Source of the DNA: an uncultured Bacteroidales bacterium
Lineage (GTDB): Bacteria > Bacteroidota > Bacteroidia > Bacteroidales > Bacteroidaceae
Length of the DNA: 6,472 bases
NCBI GenBank assembly: GCA_945837185.1
Contig: CAMAMZ010000119.1
Location: 1-6,472, forward strand
Direction of reading: 5' to 3'
Shown: positions 1-6,472 of the stretch, in pieces
How the letters are laid out: each line of letters begins with the position of its first letter
Numbering within the stretch: the first letter of the stretch is position 1
Notes under the pieces: generated by a model
What the model was told of the DNA's origin: nothing
Seen by the model: the letters and a program-made list of their open reading frames with translations, nothing else
Databases searched by the model: none
Translations under genes and position numbers: made by a program

Positions 1-20
1 GATGGCGCTATGGTGTTCAT
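1..20 (-). CDS. Possible 5' end of the next operon gene (partial)
   Basis: On the minus strand an ATG at 20-18 opens a frame (M-N-T-I-A-P) that runs off the left edge, 28 nt after the stop of the upstream glycosyltransferase. It would continue the same operon, where a further glycosyltransferase would be expected. Only six full codons are visible, no ribosome binding site is evident, and no family can be named. The real gene could equally begin outside the window. Confidence 0.3.
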
Positions 21-48
21 CGGCGTCGTAGTAATGAAAGATGTAATT

Positions 49-1203
49 TTACAACCTTTCTGCTTCACGTTGCGCTTTGGGCCACATCTCCAACAGCAAT
101 TTTTCCCATTTCTCCTCCCACACTTCTAAGGAGAAAGCGTTCTTTACCGTATCGAAGCCCCGTTGCGCCAACGAACGGCGGTATGCTTTGTCTTGCACCA
201 AGAGTTTGATGGCACGATAAAGAGCCTGTTCCTCGGGCATCACCATCAACCCATTGTAGCCATCAATCACGATATGGGTCATGCCGCCCACATTGGTACA
301 CACCACAGCACATTGAGCGGCCATGGCCTCTAACAAGGAAAGCGAAGTGCCTTCCGAGCCTATCGTGGGTACCACGGCAATATCGAATTCAGCATGGAAG
401 GTCAGACTGTCGGGAGCAGCGTATTGGGTGAACCGCACGTTGGGATAGGCGCGAAACTGTTCCTGCAGCCAATCCTTGTCGGGTCCATCTCCTGCCAAGG
501 TCACTTCTATGGGCAACTGCTCTGTCAACAATTGGTGTAGGGCTTTCGCAAACAATCGTGTGCCCCGATAGGGGAAAAAGCGTCGTGCAAAGACAATACG
601 CACGCAATCGTCGTGGTGTTGTTTCTCGGGCAGGTGCGGGTCAATTCGTGTAAAGTTCATGATCGGAACTAACCGTTGACAGATATGGTGAACCTGTGTT
701 CTATACCAGCCAATGAAATGATGATCCACGCACACCACAACATCCACATTTTGCAAGCGTCGCAAACGTTGGTAAGCATCAATTGCCTTACTTGCCACAT
801 TTCTGATTAAGGATCGTTGAAGGCCATCGTCAATGTCCCAGCAAATACCATGCTGAATGGCTATGGCGTGAGACACATGCTGGTGGGGGAGTTGGGTGTC
901 GGTAGCAAAGAGTGTCAGATAGTGGTCGGTGTCATTTCTCGATGCTGTGGTGCGTGCATAGAGCTTGTCGGGTGTGCGCTGACTTTGGTGCGAGGCAAAC
1001 CCTATGAGTTGTATACCCTTGCCGATCTCTTTACACACATGTTGTTCCGTGAATTGCAGTATGCGCACCTGCCATCCGCAGCGCACGGCCAAGTGTGCCA
1101 AGTTCGTAATATAGGTTTGAATGCCACCAATGGTTGCGGCTGTCCCTTTCTCGTCATAGTAACGCTTGAACAGTATATCTAAAATGTGTGCCATTGTTGT
1201 CAT
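49..1203 (-). CDS. GT4-family (GT-B fold) glycosyltransferase
   Basis: This 384-residue protein is a likely retaining, nucleotide-sugar-dependent glycosyltransferase that adds one sugar to a lipid-linked polysaccharide repeat unit on the cytoplasmic face of the inner membrane. The N-terminal domain carries the GGIQT loop at 26-30, typical of GT4 enzymes. The C-terminal domain carries the basic donor-binding stretch ARRFFPYRG (206-214), LAGDGP (236-241), and the EX7E motif with E284 and E292 inside IGSEGTSLSLLEAMA. VGGMTHIVIDGYNGL (305-319) follows and is also typical of the family. There is no signal peptide or membrane span, and the length is normal. The ATG at 1203 overlaps the wecB stop as ATGA, suggesting translational coupling; an in-frame ATG at codon 4 (1194), just before the hydrophobic first strand, is a plausible alternative start. 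Donor and acceptor cannot be read from the sequence, although the neighbouring wecB makes a ManNAc-type donor conceivable. Confidence 0.93.
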   Translation of the reverse strand: MTTMAHILDILFKRYYDEKGTAATIGGIQTYITNLAHLAVRCGWQVRILQFTEQHVCKEIGKGIQLIGFASHQSQRTPDKLYARTTASRNDTDHYLTLFATDTQLPHQHVSHAIAIQHGICWDIDDGLQRSLIRNVASKAIDAYQRLRRLQNVDVVVCVDHHFIGWYRTQVHHICQRLVPIMNFTRIDPHLPEKQHHDDCVRIVFARRFFPYRGTRLFAKALHQLLTEQLPIEVTLAGDGPDKDWLQEQFRAYPNVRFTQYAAPDSLTFHAEFDIAVVPTIGSEGTSLSLLEAMAAQCAVVCTNVGGMTHIVIDGYNGLMVMPEEQALYRAIKLLVQDKAYRRSLAQRGFDTVKNAFSLEVWEEKWEKLLLEMWPKAQREAERL

Positions 1204-2357
1204 AATGTTTTTAAAAAGTCAATAATCCTGTCGGCCGCTCTCCCGTCGCCATAAGGATTCACGGCACGACTCATCTGTTTGTGTCGCATGTCGTCATCAA
1301 GAAGGGCCGACACACCCTGCACGATACGTTGACAGTTTGTACCCACCAATTGCACGGTGCCCGCTTCCACAGCCTCCGGCCTTTCTGTTGTTTCCCGCAT
1401 CACCAACACGGGTTTCCCAATGCCAGGCGCTTCCTCCTGTATGCCGCCAGAATCCGTAAGAACCACATGCGCCTTTTCCATCAGGCATACAAAGGTCGTA
1501 TACTCCAACGGTTGAATGAAGAAGAGGTTTTCATAGCGTTGCAGCGTGCTGCCAAACACCTTGTGAACAGCCTCATGCACATGGCGGTTTGGATGCAGGG
1601 GATAAACAAAATCCACTTCTGTATATTTCTCCGCGAGCTGTTGTATGGCCTGGCAGATATGTTCGAATCCTTTGCCGAAGTTCTCCCTTCGGTGACCGGT
1701 TATCAAAACGAGTCGGCGACCTTCGTGCAACCGCTGCATATCGTAGCCGGCCGCAGCCAACAGGCGTGCTTGTTTTTCGGCCAGAGAGGCATCTTGCTGC
1801 ATCTTTTCCAAGATGGCATGCAATGCGTCGATAACCGTATTCCCCGTCACCACCACTTGGCCCGCCACCTGTTCTCCTTCCAAGTTTTTAGCTGCCAGAG
1901 CTGTAGGAGCGAAATGATAGGTAGCCATGCGACTCGTCAGTTGCCTGTTCACTTCCTCCGGCCAAGGTGCCTCAGGGCAATAGGTGCGCAAGCCTGCCTC
2001 CACGTGTCCTATAGGAATATGGTGGTAGAAAGCCGCTAAAGCGGCCGCCATGGAGGTGGTAGTGTCGCCGTGCACCAACACGATGTCGGGACGACATTCC
2101 TGCAGCACTGCGCGCATGCCCAACAGCACCTTAGTAGTAATGTCGTGCAAATCTTGCCCTTGGCGCATGATGTTCAAATCGTAGTCGGGTTTCACCGAGA
2201 ACACGTCCAACACCTGGTCAAGCAATTCCCTGTGTTGCCCTGTCACGCATACCATCGTGTCAAAATGCGGGTGCGCTTGTCGCATCTTTACTACCAGCGG
2301 GCACATTTTAATGGCCTCAGGGCGTGTGCCGAATACCAACAATATTTTTTTCTTCAT
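1200..2357 (-). CDS. wecB: UDP-N-acetylglucosamine 2-epimerase (non-hydrolysing)
   Basis: This cytoplasmic enzyme interconverts UDP-GlcNAc and UDP-ManNAc, supplying ManNAc or, after oxidation, ManNAcA for surface glycans. The 385 residues match the usual family length, and the hallmark motifs appear in order: FGTRPEAIKM (9-18), TGQHRELLDQ (39-48), HGDTTTS (96-102), GHVEAGLRT (117-125), PWPEEVNRQL (131-140), GHRRENFGKG (221-230), and the UDP-binding DSGGIQEEAPGIGKPVLVMR (302-321). Residues aligning with the catalytic Asp95, Glu117, Glu131 and His213 of E. coli WecB are present as D98, E120, E134 and H222, so it should be active. The ATG at 2357 gives the standard N-terminus (MKKKILLVFGTRPE). 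The gene is separated from wzx by a 182-bp gap filled by tandem repeats, and its stop overlaps the next start. No wecC is visible, so the fate of the UDP-ManNAc is open. Confidence 0.97.
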   Translation of the reverse strand: MKKKILLVFGTRPEAIKMCPLVVKMRQAHPHFDTMVCVTGQHRELLDQVLDVFSVKPDYDLNIMRQGQDLHDITTKVLLGMRAVLQECRPDIVLVHGDTTTSMAAALAAFYHHIPIGHVEAGLRTYCPEAPWPEEVNRQLTSRMATYHFAPTALAAKNLEGEQVAGQVVVTGNTVIDALHAILEKMQQDASLAEKQARLLAAAGYDMQRLHEGRRLVLITGHRRENFGKGFEHICQAIQQLAEKYTEVDFVYPLHPNRHVHEAVHKVFGSTLQRYENLFFIQPLEYTTFVCLMEKAHVVLTDSGGIQEEAPGIGKPVLVMRETTERPEAVEAGTVQLVGTNCQRIVQGVSALLDDDMRHKQMSRAVNPYGDGRAADRIIDFLKTL

Positions 2358-2372
2358 AAACAGCTAAGATTT

Positions 2373-2593
2373 GGAGAGCCTTTTAGTGAACTTATGGTGA
2401 AACTTTTGGGTGTAACTTTTGGGTGTAACTTTTGGGTGAACTCTTTGGTGAACTCTTTGGTGAACTCTTTAGTGTACTTTTTGATGAACCTTTTTGGTGA
2501 ACTCTTTGATAAGCTTTTTTGTGAACCTTTTAAGTGAATTTATGGTGAACCTTTTTGGTGATCTTTTAGTGAACTATTGGTAAAACCTTTAGG
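2373..2593. repeat. Degenerate 11-13 bp tandem repeat array
   Basis: About 17 head-to-tail units plus one decayed edge unit. The plus-strand consensus is close to GTGAACCTTTTG (minus strand CAAAAGGTTCAC). Units are 11, 12 or 13 bp long. Two adjacent 13-bp units are identical (GTGTAACTTTTGG, 2410-2422 and 2423-2435). Two adjacent 12-bp units are identical (GTGAACTCTTTG, 2436-2447 and 2448-2459), the next differs at one base (2460-2471), and the same 12-mer recurs at 2497-2508. The core therefore looks recently duplicated while the flanks are older. The array fills the wzx-wecB gap except for the last 15 bp and extends about 50 bp into wzx, encoding its C-terminal tail. I see no matching array elsewhere in the window and no inverted symmetry that would make hairpins. 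Its function is unknown. Confidence 0.93.
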
Positions 2594-4030
2594 GTGTGAA
2601 AGAATGGAATGCACGTGGTGGAGCACATAGCGGAAACTTTCCATGTGGCTGAAATGGCAAATGAGCAGATAGGTCATGCCCCCGACGCATGTCTGCAAGA
2701 GCAGCATAGGAAGACAGGGTAGAGGCAGCCAGCTGAAGGCATAGATGAGGCACCCCATGACCAGCGATGCCGCTAAAGGTGGCCACATGTCGCACAGTTG
2801 TTTCTGGAGCGCATAACCCAGCAGTCGCTTGCTCGGGTGCAGATTCAAAAACAGACAGATGCTGTTGTAAGCCACTACGCCCCATGCTATGGCATATACA
2901 CTCACACATGCCGTGCCTACCAATATCGACACTTCCAGCACCTTCTTCACCAGTTCCAACCGCAAAAACACATCGCTACGCCCCATGCTCTTGATGGCTT
3001 CCAGGTTGGCGGTTTGCAGGGGCATGAGCATATACGACAGGCAGAAAATGCGCACAAATGGAACAGCAGGCAACCATTTGTCGGTAAGCAACAGCCGTAT
3101 CAACGGCTCGGCCACCACAAACAACCATACCATGATGGGAAATACCAACAAACTACTTGTTTTTATGCTTCTGCTCACCATGGCACACAGCTTGTCGCGA
3201 TGTTCCTGTTCTGCCGAAAAGGCCGGAAACAACACCGTTTGCAACGACGTGTTAAGGTTCTCCATAATGAGGGAGGGCAGCTGCTTGCCACGGTCGAAAA
3301 AGGCCAGCGCTGCCGGTGCATACAACTTGCCAATCACCAATCCACGTATGTTCACAAATAGCGATATGAGCAGATTAGAGACGAAAATCTTCCAGCCATA
3401 ATCGAAAAGTTGTCGAAAGCGCGCAAAAGAAAAGTGCAGGGTAGGGCGCCAGCGAAGCATGACGCCTGTTACTACGCATGCCAACAAGGCCGACGACAGA
3501 TGGTGAGCCACCAATGCCCACACTCCAAAACCCTTCAAGGCCAGTAGAACGCCTATGGCGCCACTCCCCACTACAGTCACCACACTGGCTTTGAACAATT
3601 GCTTGAATAGCAAGTGGCGCGAAATAAAGGCACGCTGCAGGGAGTTTACGGCATAGAAAACCAAGCTCAAGGCCAACACCCTGATGAGCACTGCCATGTG
3701 GGAATTGCCGAAGAACGCAGCAATGAAAGGTGCCAGTGCAAAGATGACGCCATAAAGGAGCAATGCCATGCACACAGAAGCGTGGAAAATGGTCGAGAAG
3801 TCAAGGCCATCGGCATCTTTCTTTTGAATCAAAGCCGTGTTCAACCCACCGTCAACCACCACGTTGGCAATGTTCACAAATACCAAAACGAGCGCTATCT
3901 CGCCATATTCCGAAGGTTGCAGCAAGCGTGCCAACACAACAGCCATCACAAAGCCTATGCCCTGCACGCCACACCGCTCTAACAGTTTCCATAGAAAGGC
4001 GAAAATAATTCTATTTGTTGATACAGCCAT
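2540..4030 (-). CDS. wzx: Wzx-type polysaccharide flippase (MOP superfamily)
   Basis: This 496-residue inner-membrane protein should move the lipid-linked repeat unit from the cytoplasmic to the periplasmic face. It is rich in long hydrophobic segments throughout (for example 22-35, 45-60, 85-107, 150-165, 170-190, 294-314, 362-395, 417-460), consistent with the 12-14 helices of this family. Recognisable stretches include LARLLQPSEYGEIAL (33-47) and DRGKQLPSLIMENL (246-259), both in the style of the WzxC/TuaB branch. I chose the ATG at 4030 over the TTG at 4036; it overlaps the end of the upstream polymerase gene by 20 nt. Residues 480-496 (PKGFTNSSLKDHQKGSP) are encoded by the tandem repeat and form a hydrophilic, lysine- and serine-rich tail after the last hydrophobic region. 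The frame remains open for 58 codons beyond the stop. The substrate is not predictable. Confidence 0.93.
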   Translation of the reverse strand: MAVSTNRIIFAFLWKLLERCGVQGIGFVMAVVLARLLQPSEYGEIALVLVFVNIANVVVDGGLNTALIQKKDADGLDFSTIFHASVCMALLLYGVIFALAPFIAAFFGNSHMAVLIRVLALSLVFYAVNSLQRAFISRHLLFKQLFKASVVTVVGSGAIGVLLALKGFGVWALVAHHLSSALLACVVTGVMLRWRPTLHFSFARFRQLFDYGWKIFVSNLLISLFVNIRGLVIGKLYAPAALAFFDRGKQLPSLIMENLNTSLQTVLFPAFSAEQEHRDKLCAMVSRSIKTSSLLVFPIMVWLFVVAEPLIRLLLTDKWLPAVPFVRIFCLSYMLMPLQTANLEAIKSMGRSDVFLRLELVKKVLEVSILVGTACVSVYAIAWGVVAYNSICLFLNLHPSKRLLGYALQKQLCDMWPPLAASLVMGCLIYAFSWLPLPCLPMLLLQTCVGGMTYLLICHFSHMESFRYVLHHVHSILSHPKGFTNSSLKDHQKGSP

Positions 4031-5231
4031 GGTCAACGGTGTTTGTGTTGAGCTGCACGCGCATGCAGTAACCTAACAACATAAAGAAAAAGGGGTCGCT
4101 CACAAAGGTGTTACTCATAAAATATTTCACTACCGTAATGCTGGTAAGCAGACACAAAAATACTCTGGCTTCCGTGGTGCGGGCTTTCAGCAAGGAGGAA
4201 CCGAGCAAAAGGAGGCACACCGCAAATAAGGCCGTGCCTATCACATAGCCATAGGTAATGCAGAAATCGACATAGAAATGGTGTGGATAGGCATAGCCAA
4301 AACGGGTGGAACCGAAATAGCCCAATCCGAAGAAGTCGCCATAAGTGTCCATATAGTTCAGTAAGGCTCTCCGCACACTTTCCCGTCCCGTGTCGTTCCC
4401 AATCTCTCCGCTCAGGAATTTCTCTATCACACGCGTGCTCAGATGCAAACGGGTAAACAGCAGCACTAACCCCACCATAATCTCCTTGAGAAAACACAGC
4501 GCCAAGGTTGCCACGCCCAGCAATATGCCTTTCACAACATAGGCATGCTTGAAATTCATGAAACCGAGAAAGTAGCACATGCCGAACACCCCTAAGCAAA
4601 GCAGGGGACCTCGGGTGCCACAGGAAAGCAGAAATACCACCCCCGCAAGTGTCAGCAACATAGCCACGATGTTGAAATGGCGCAAGGCTGCCCATAGCAT
4701 CAGCGTTACATGAGGCAGGGCACAATAGGCGGCATACATGTTTTCGTTGCTTTCAATGTCGGCAATGCTTTTGGCTGTTTGTATGTAGTGAAAGAAATAG
4801 TAGAGCGACATCAAGATACACACAGCCGAAATGAGGAAAAAGGCGTGATAGAACTTCCTGATGTCTATTATGCGCCCTATGAAATAGGCTGGATAAGCCA
4901 CGCATAGGCATTGCAAGGCAAATTCGTTCTGTGCAAGGGTGTTGTCGGGATGAAGGGCATAGTCACACACGAATAGGATGACCCAAAAGAAGAAGATGCC
5001 ATAATCGAGCAGGGTGAATTTCGTTAAGAGCGCGGGCATGGCTAAGCACAGTGGTAGCAACACGCACCCTATCTCTATCTGGTCGGTAAAGTTGTTCACC
5101 ACGGGCAAATGGTTCACAATGCCTCGCAGGTAGTCGAAAAGCATCATGCCCCACACCATGCAAACCAGCAGGTTCAGAAAAGCCTCCCGCCCGGTAAACA
5201 ACGCTATGCTACGATTCCAGTATGTTCTCAT
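4011..5231 (-). CDS. wzy: O-antigen polymerase/ligase-like membrane protein (Wzy)
   Basis: This 406-residue polytopic membrane protein has about ten or eleven hydrophobic segments (for example 18-35, 53-69, 75-91, 104-119, 128-148, 166-183, 187-203, 209-224, 232-260, 329-345, 356-371, 379-390). A large hydrophilic loop at about 261-328 separates the last groups. The short motif SCGTRGPLL (203-211) and the loop pattern TGRES (281-285), FGLGYFG (301-307) and HHFYVDF (317-323) resemble the O-antigen ligase/Wzy family (Wzy_C type). Such proteins join undecaprenyl-linked repeats in the periplasm, or ligate glycan to lipid A-core. Placement between wzz and wzx favours a polymerase, but sequence alone does not separate the two. 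The ATG at 5231 (MRTYWNRS) follows the wzz stop by 59 bp. A 20-codon ORF ends on this start with an ATGA overlap. Confidence 0.87.
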   Translation of the reverse strand: MRTYWNRSIALFTGREAFLNLLVCMVWGMMLFDYLRGIVNHLPVVNNFTDQIEIGCVLLPLCLAMPALLTKFTLLDYGIFFFWVILFVCDYALHPDNTLAQNEFALQCLCVAYPAYFIGRIIDIRKFYHAFFLISAVCILMSLYYFFHYIQTAKSIADIESNENMYAAYCALPHVTLMLWAALRHFNIVAMLLTLAGVVFLLSCGTRGPLLCLGVFGMCYFLGFMNFKHAYVVKGILLGVATLALCFLKEIMVGLVLLFTRLHLSTRVIEKFLSGEIGNDTGRESVRRALLNYMDTYGDFFGLGYFGSTRFGYAYPHHFYVDFCITYGYVIGTALFAVCLLLLGSSLLKARTTEARVFLCLLTSITVVKYFMSNTFVSDPFFFMLLGYCMRVQLNTNTVDHGCINK

Positions 5232-5290
5232 TCAATCATTCCGGTTTTGTCTTCGAGTTCATTCCTATTATGCCCTGTAGTTGCTTTCAT
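5228..5290 (-). other. Candidate 20-codon ORF bridging wzz and wzy
   Basis: An ATG at 5290 directly follows the wzz stop (TGAATG). Its frame runs 20 codons (starting MKATTGHNRN and ending TGMIE) to a TGA that overlaps the wzy start as ATGA. The peptide is hydrophilic, with no membrane segment and no recognised family. It could let terminating ribosomes reinitiate and carry translation into wzy. It may also be chance, since the gap is short. No strong ribosome binding site is visible. Confidence 0.2.
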
Positions 5291-6373
5291 TCATTCCTTT
5301 TTTGCCTTGCCGTAAACCCTGAGCTGTTGGGTAAGGAACCTTCGCAACACGACCATTACCGTAACGAAAGTGGCCAGCAGTAACATCGACAGCACGAACA
5401 ACATTCTTTTTGGCCCCGCAGCATTGTGCGGCACCGTGGCACTCTTCAACACCGTAAATGAGGGAGTCTTTTCCTGGAGCTTAGCCTTCGTGGCCTCTAA
5501 CTGCGTTTGTGTGGCTGCATAGGTGTTGTATTTTATCTGCATCTCGTTTTCCAGTTGGTCGCGTTGTGAAATATACGTCTGGAGCACCACCTCTTGGTTG
5601 GCATCGCAGAAACGGCTGTAGCGCGCCACAGCCTTCTCATATTCCTCGCGCGAACGCTTCACCAAATCCTCATAATGCTCCACGTCGAGGCGTGCCTTCG
5701 AGGTGCGGTATCTGATGATGTATTCTTGCAGATGCGTCCGCACCGAATCGGTGAGCAGAGCCGACACCAAAGGGTCCTGGTCTTTCACGGAAATCGTGAT
5801 GACGTCGGTACGCTGATCCACGGCACACGAAACTTTCCGTCGGATGATGTTCATCAAGTCATAGTCGGCTTCCGACAGGCGAAAGGGGTTGGGTCTTGCC
5901 GTTGCCGCCTGTTGCTGTTTCTTTTTCCGCACAAACAGACTTGCAAAGGCTTTCACTCCCTGTTTCATAGGGTAGAGCAACCAGTTCTTTTGCTGGTGTT
6001 CGCGCATGTAAGTGGCATAAGCCATGTTCCGGCAACTGCCATCAGAGGTAGTGACGGTAATAGGGAATAAGCCCACCAGAAACTCTGGCGACTCAAACAG
6101 CTCGGGATATAACTGGGGATAGATGGCATCGTTTCCCCCTCCCAGATTAATGCCCATCGTCGAGGCCAACGAGGCTACGCCTCCCAGGTTGCTCCCCGCT
6201 TCTTCGGGGGCCAGCGATACGCTACTTTTGTAATAGCGGGGTTGTGGCAAAATCCATACAACAGACAAGATGCCCACCGTAAGCCACACTTTCATGAATG
6301 TGGTGCGTCGGGCAAATAGCATATGGGCAACCTCCCGCAGACTTATTTCTTTCCGTTCTTTCTTTTCTTCCAT
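5291..6373 (-). CDS. wzz: Wzz-type polysaccharide chain-length regulator
   Basis: This 360-residue polysaccharide co-polymerase controls how many repeats the Wzy polymerase adds. The topology is classical: a cytoplasmic N-terminus (SLREVAHMLFARR, 11-23), a first membrane helix at about 28-44, a periplasmic domain, and a second helix at about 324-344 followed by a basic tail. The segment just after helix 1 (YKSSVSLAPEEAGSNLGGVASLA, about 48-70) and the proline-containing stretch before helix 2 (ATVPHNAAGPKR, 312-323) are typical. Residues about 225-305 are charged and heptad-like, suggesting the long coiled-coil of this family. No Walker-type tyrosine kinase domain is fused, unlike Wzc proteins. 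A basic, glutamine-rich patch (RKKKQQQ, 149-155) lies in the periplasmic part. The ATG at 6373 is the only good start. It is the first gene of the visible run and is preceded by an AT-rich leader. Confidence 0.92.
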   Translation of the reverse strand: MEEKKERKEISLREVAHMLFARRTTFMKVWLTVGILSVVWILPQPRYYKSSVSLAPEEAGSNLGGVASLASTMGINLGGGNDAIYPQLYPELFESPEFLVGLFPITVTTSDGSCRNMAYATYMREHQQKNWLLYPMKQGVKAFASLFVRKKKQQQAATARPNPFRLSEADYDLMNIIRRKVSCAVDQRTDVITISVKDQDPLVSALLTDSVRTHLQEYIIRYRTSKARLDVEHYEDLVKRSREEYEKAVARYSRFCDANQEVVLQTYISQRDQLENEMQIKYNTYAATQTQLEATKAKLQEKTPSFTVLKSATVPHNAAGPKRMLFVLSMLLLATFVTVMVVLRRFLTQQLRVYGKAKKE

Positions 6374-6472
6374 AATGGCATGTAAGGGTGCGGCATTGCT
6401 GTTCGCACATTATCAATATATAAAGATAAACAGCATATAGCTATTTTTATTGTGTTGGCGAAAGATAAAATG
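6374..6472 (-). promoter_or_regulatory. AT-rich leader, possible promoter region of the operon
   Basis: This 99-bp stretch before wzz is clearly more AT-rich than the genes, particularly 6404-6472, and shows no supported gene. On the minus strand, TATCTTTA (6428-6421) and TATCTTTC (6467-6460) come within one base of the Bacteroidota -7 element TAnnTTTG. Neither has a convincing TTTG at the matching -33 distance within the window. A promoter here is therefore plausible from position and composition but not demonstrated. The operon may also begin further upstream. Confidence 0.3.
6397..6435. promoter_or_regulatory. Inverted repeat in the AT-rich leader upstream of wzz
   Basis: A perfect 7-bp inverted repeat, TGCTGTT (6397-6403) and AACAGCA (6429-6435), encloses an inner TATC/GATA pair (6411-6414 and 6425-6428) around a 10-nt AT-rich loop, leaving a one-sided 7-nt bulge. 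It lies 24-62 bp upstream of the wzz start. It could be an operator or a structured 5' leader. A chance occurrence in AT-rich DNA is possible. There is no following T-run that would mark it as a terminator for the minus strand. Confidence 0.25.

Noticed and set aside
817..1182. Plus-strand ORF of 121 codons
   Set aside because: It lies antisense within the N-terminal half of the GT4 glycosyltransferase and has no family features.
1281..2039. Plus-strand ORF of 252 codons
   Set aside because: It is wholly antisense to wecB, whose catalytic motifs are intact in order. The antisense product shows no recognisable motif.
2070..2537. Plus-strand ORF of 155 codons ending in a repeated L-V-N-S motif
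   Set aside because: Most of it is antisense to the conserved wecB, and its repetitive tail is just the tandem array read on the other strand. It has no domain and no independent gene signals.
2373..2593. CRISPR array
   Set aside because: Units are 11-13 bp and directly adjacent without unique spacers, which does not fit CRISPR architecture.
2373..2593. Transcription terminator between wzx and wecB
   Set aside because: The repeat units are direct, not inverted, and I see no GC-rich stem followed by a T-run on the minus strand.
4111..4725. Minus-strand ORF of 204 codons overlapping wzy
   Set aside because: It is an alternative frame inside the polymerase gene. The wzy frame carries the membrane segments and the TRGPLL motif, while this one is an arginine-, cysteine- and histidine-rich shadow.
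6470..6472. Plus-strand ATG at the right edge as the start of a divergent gene
   Set aside because: Only the start codon is present, so a gene cannot be supported.

Overview
The window reads as part of a Wzx/Wzy-dependent surface polysaccharide locus (O-antigen, capsule or exopolysaccharide) from a member of the Bacteroidota. A Prevotella-like Bacteroidales is my best guess. It rests on the overall look of the Wzz and flippase proteins, roughly balanced base composition, and the lack of clear Shine-Dalgarno sequences before the starts. No database search was possible, so the taxon is an inference.

All recognisable genes lie on the minus strand and are transcribed from right to left. In transcription order they are: an AT-rich leader (6374-6472); a Wzz-type chain-length regulator (5291-6373); an O-antigen polymerase/ligase-like membrane protein (4011-5231); a Wzx-type flippase (2540-4030); the UDP-GlcNAc 2-epimerase WecB (1200-2357); a GT4-family glycosyltransferase (49-1203); and possibly the first codons of another gene at the left edge (1-20). 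Most junctions are tight: 59 bp between wzz and wzy, a 20-nt overlap of wzy and wzx, and a 4-nt ATGA overlap of wecB and the glycosyltransferase. This suggests one operon with translational coupling.

The exception is the wzx-wecB junction. Here a degenerate tandem repeat of about 17-18 units of 11-13 bp (about 2373-2593) fills the 182-bp gap and also encodes the last 17 residues of the flippase. The flippase frame stays open through the rest of the array for 58 codons after its TAA stop. This array is the most unusual structure in the window. A second curiosity is a 20-codon ORF that exactly bridges the wzz stop and the wzy start.

Working model: WecB makes UDP-ManNAc as a sugar donor. The GT4 enzyme adds a sugar to a lipid-linked repeat unit on the cytoplasmic face. 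Wzx moves the unit across the inner membrane, the Wzy-like protein polymerises it, and Wzz sets chain length. The initiating sugar-phosphate transferase, the Wza export pore, a tyrosine kinase and a ManNAc dehydrogenase (WecC) are not in this window. I see no mobile element, CRISPR array, tRNA or rRNA.
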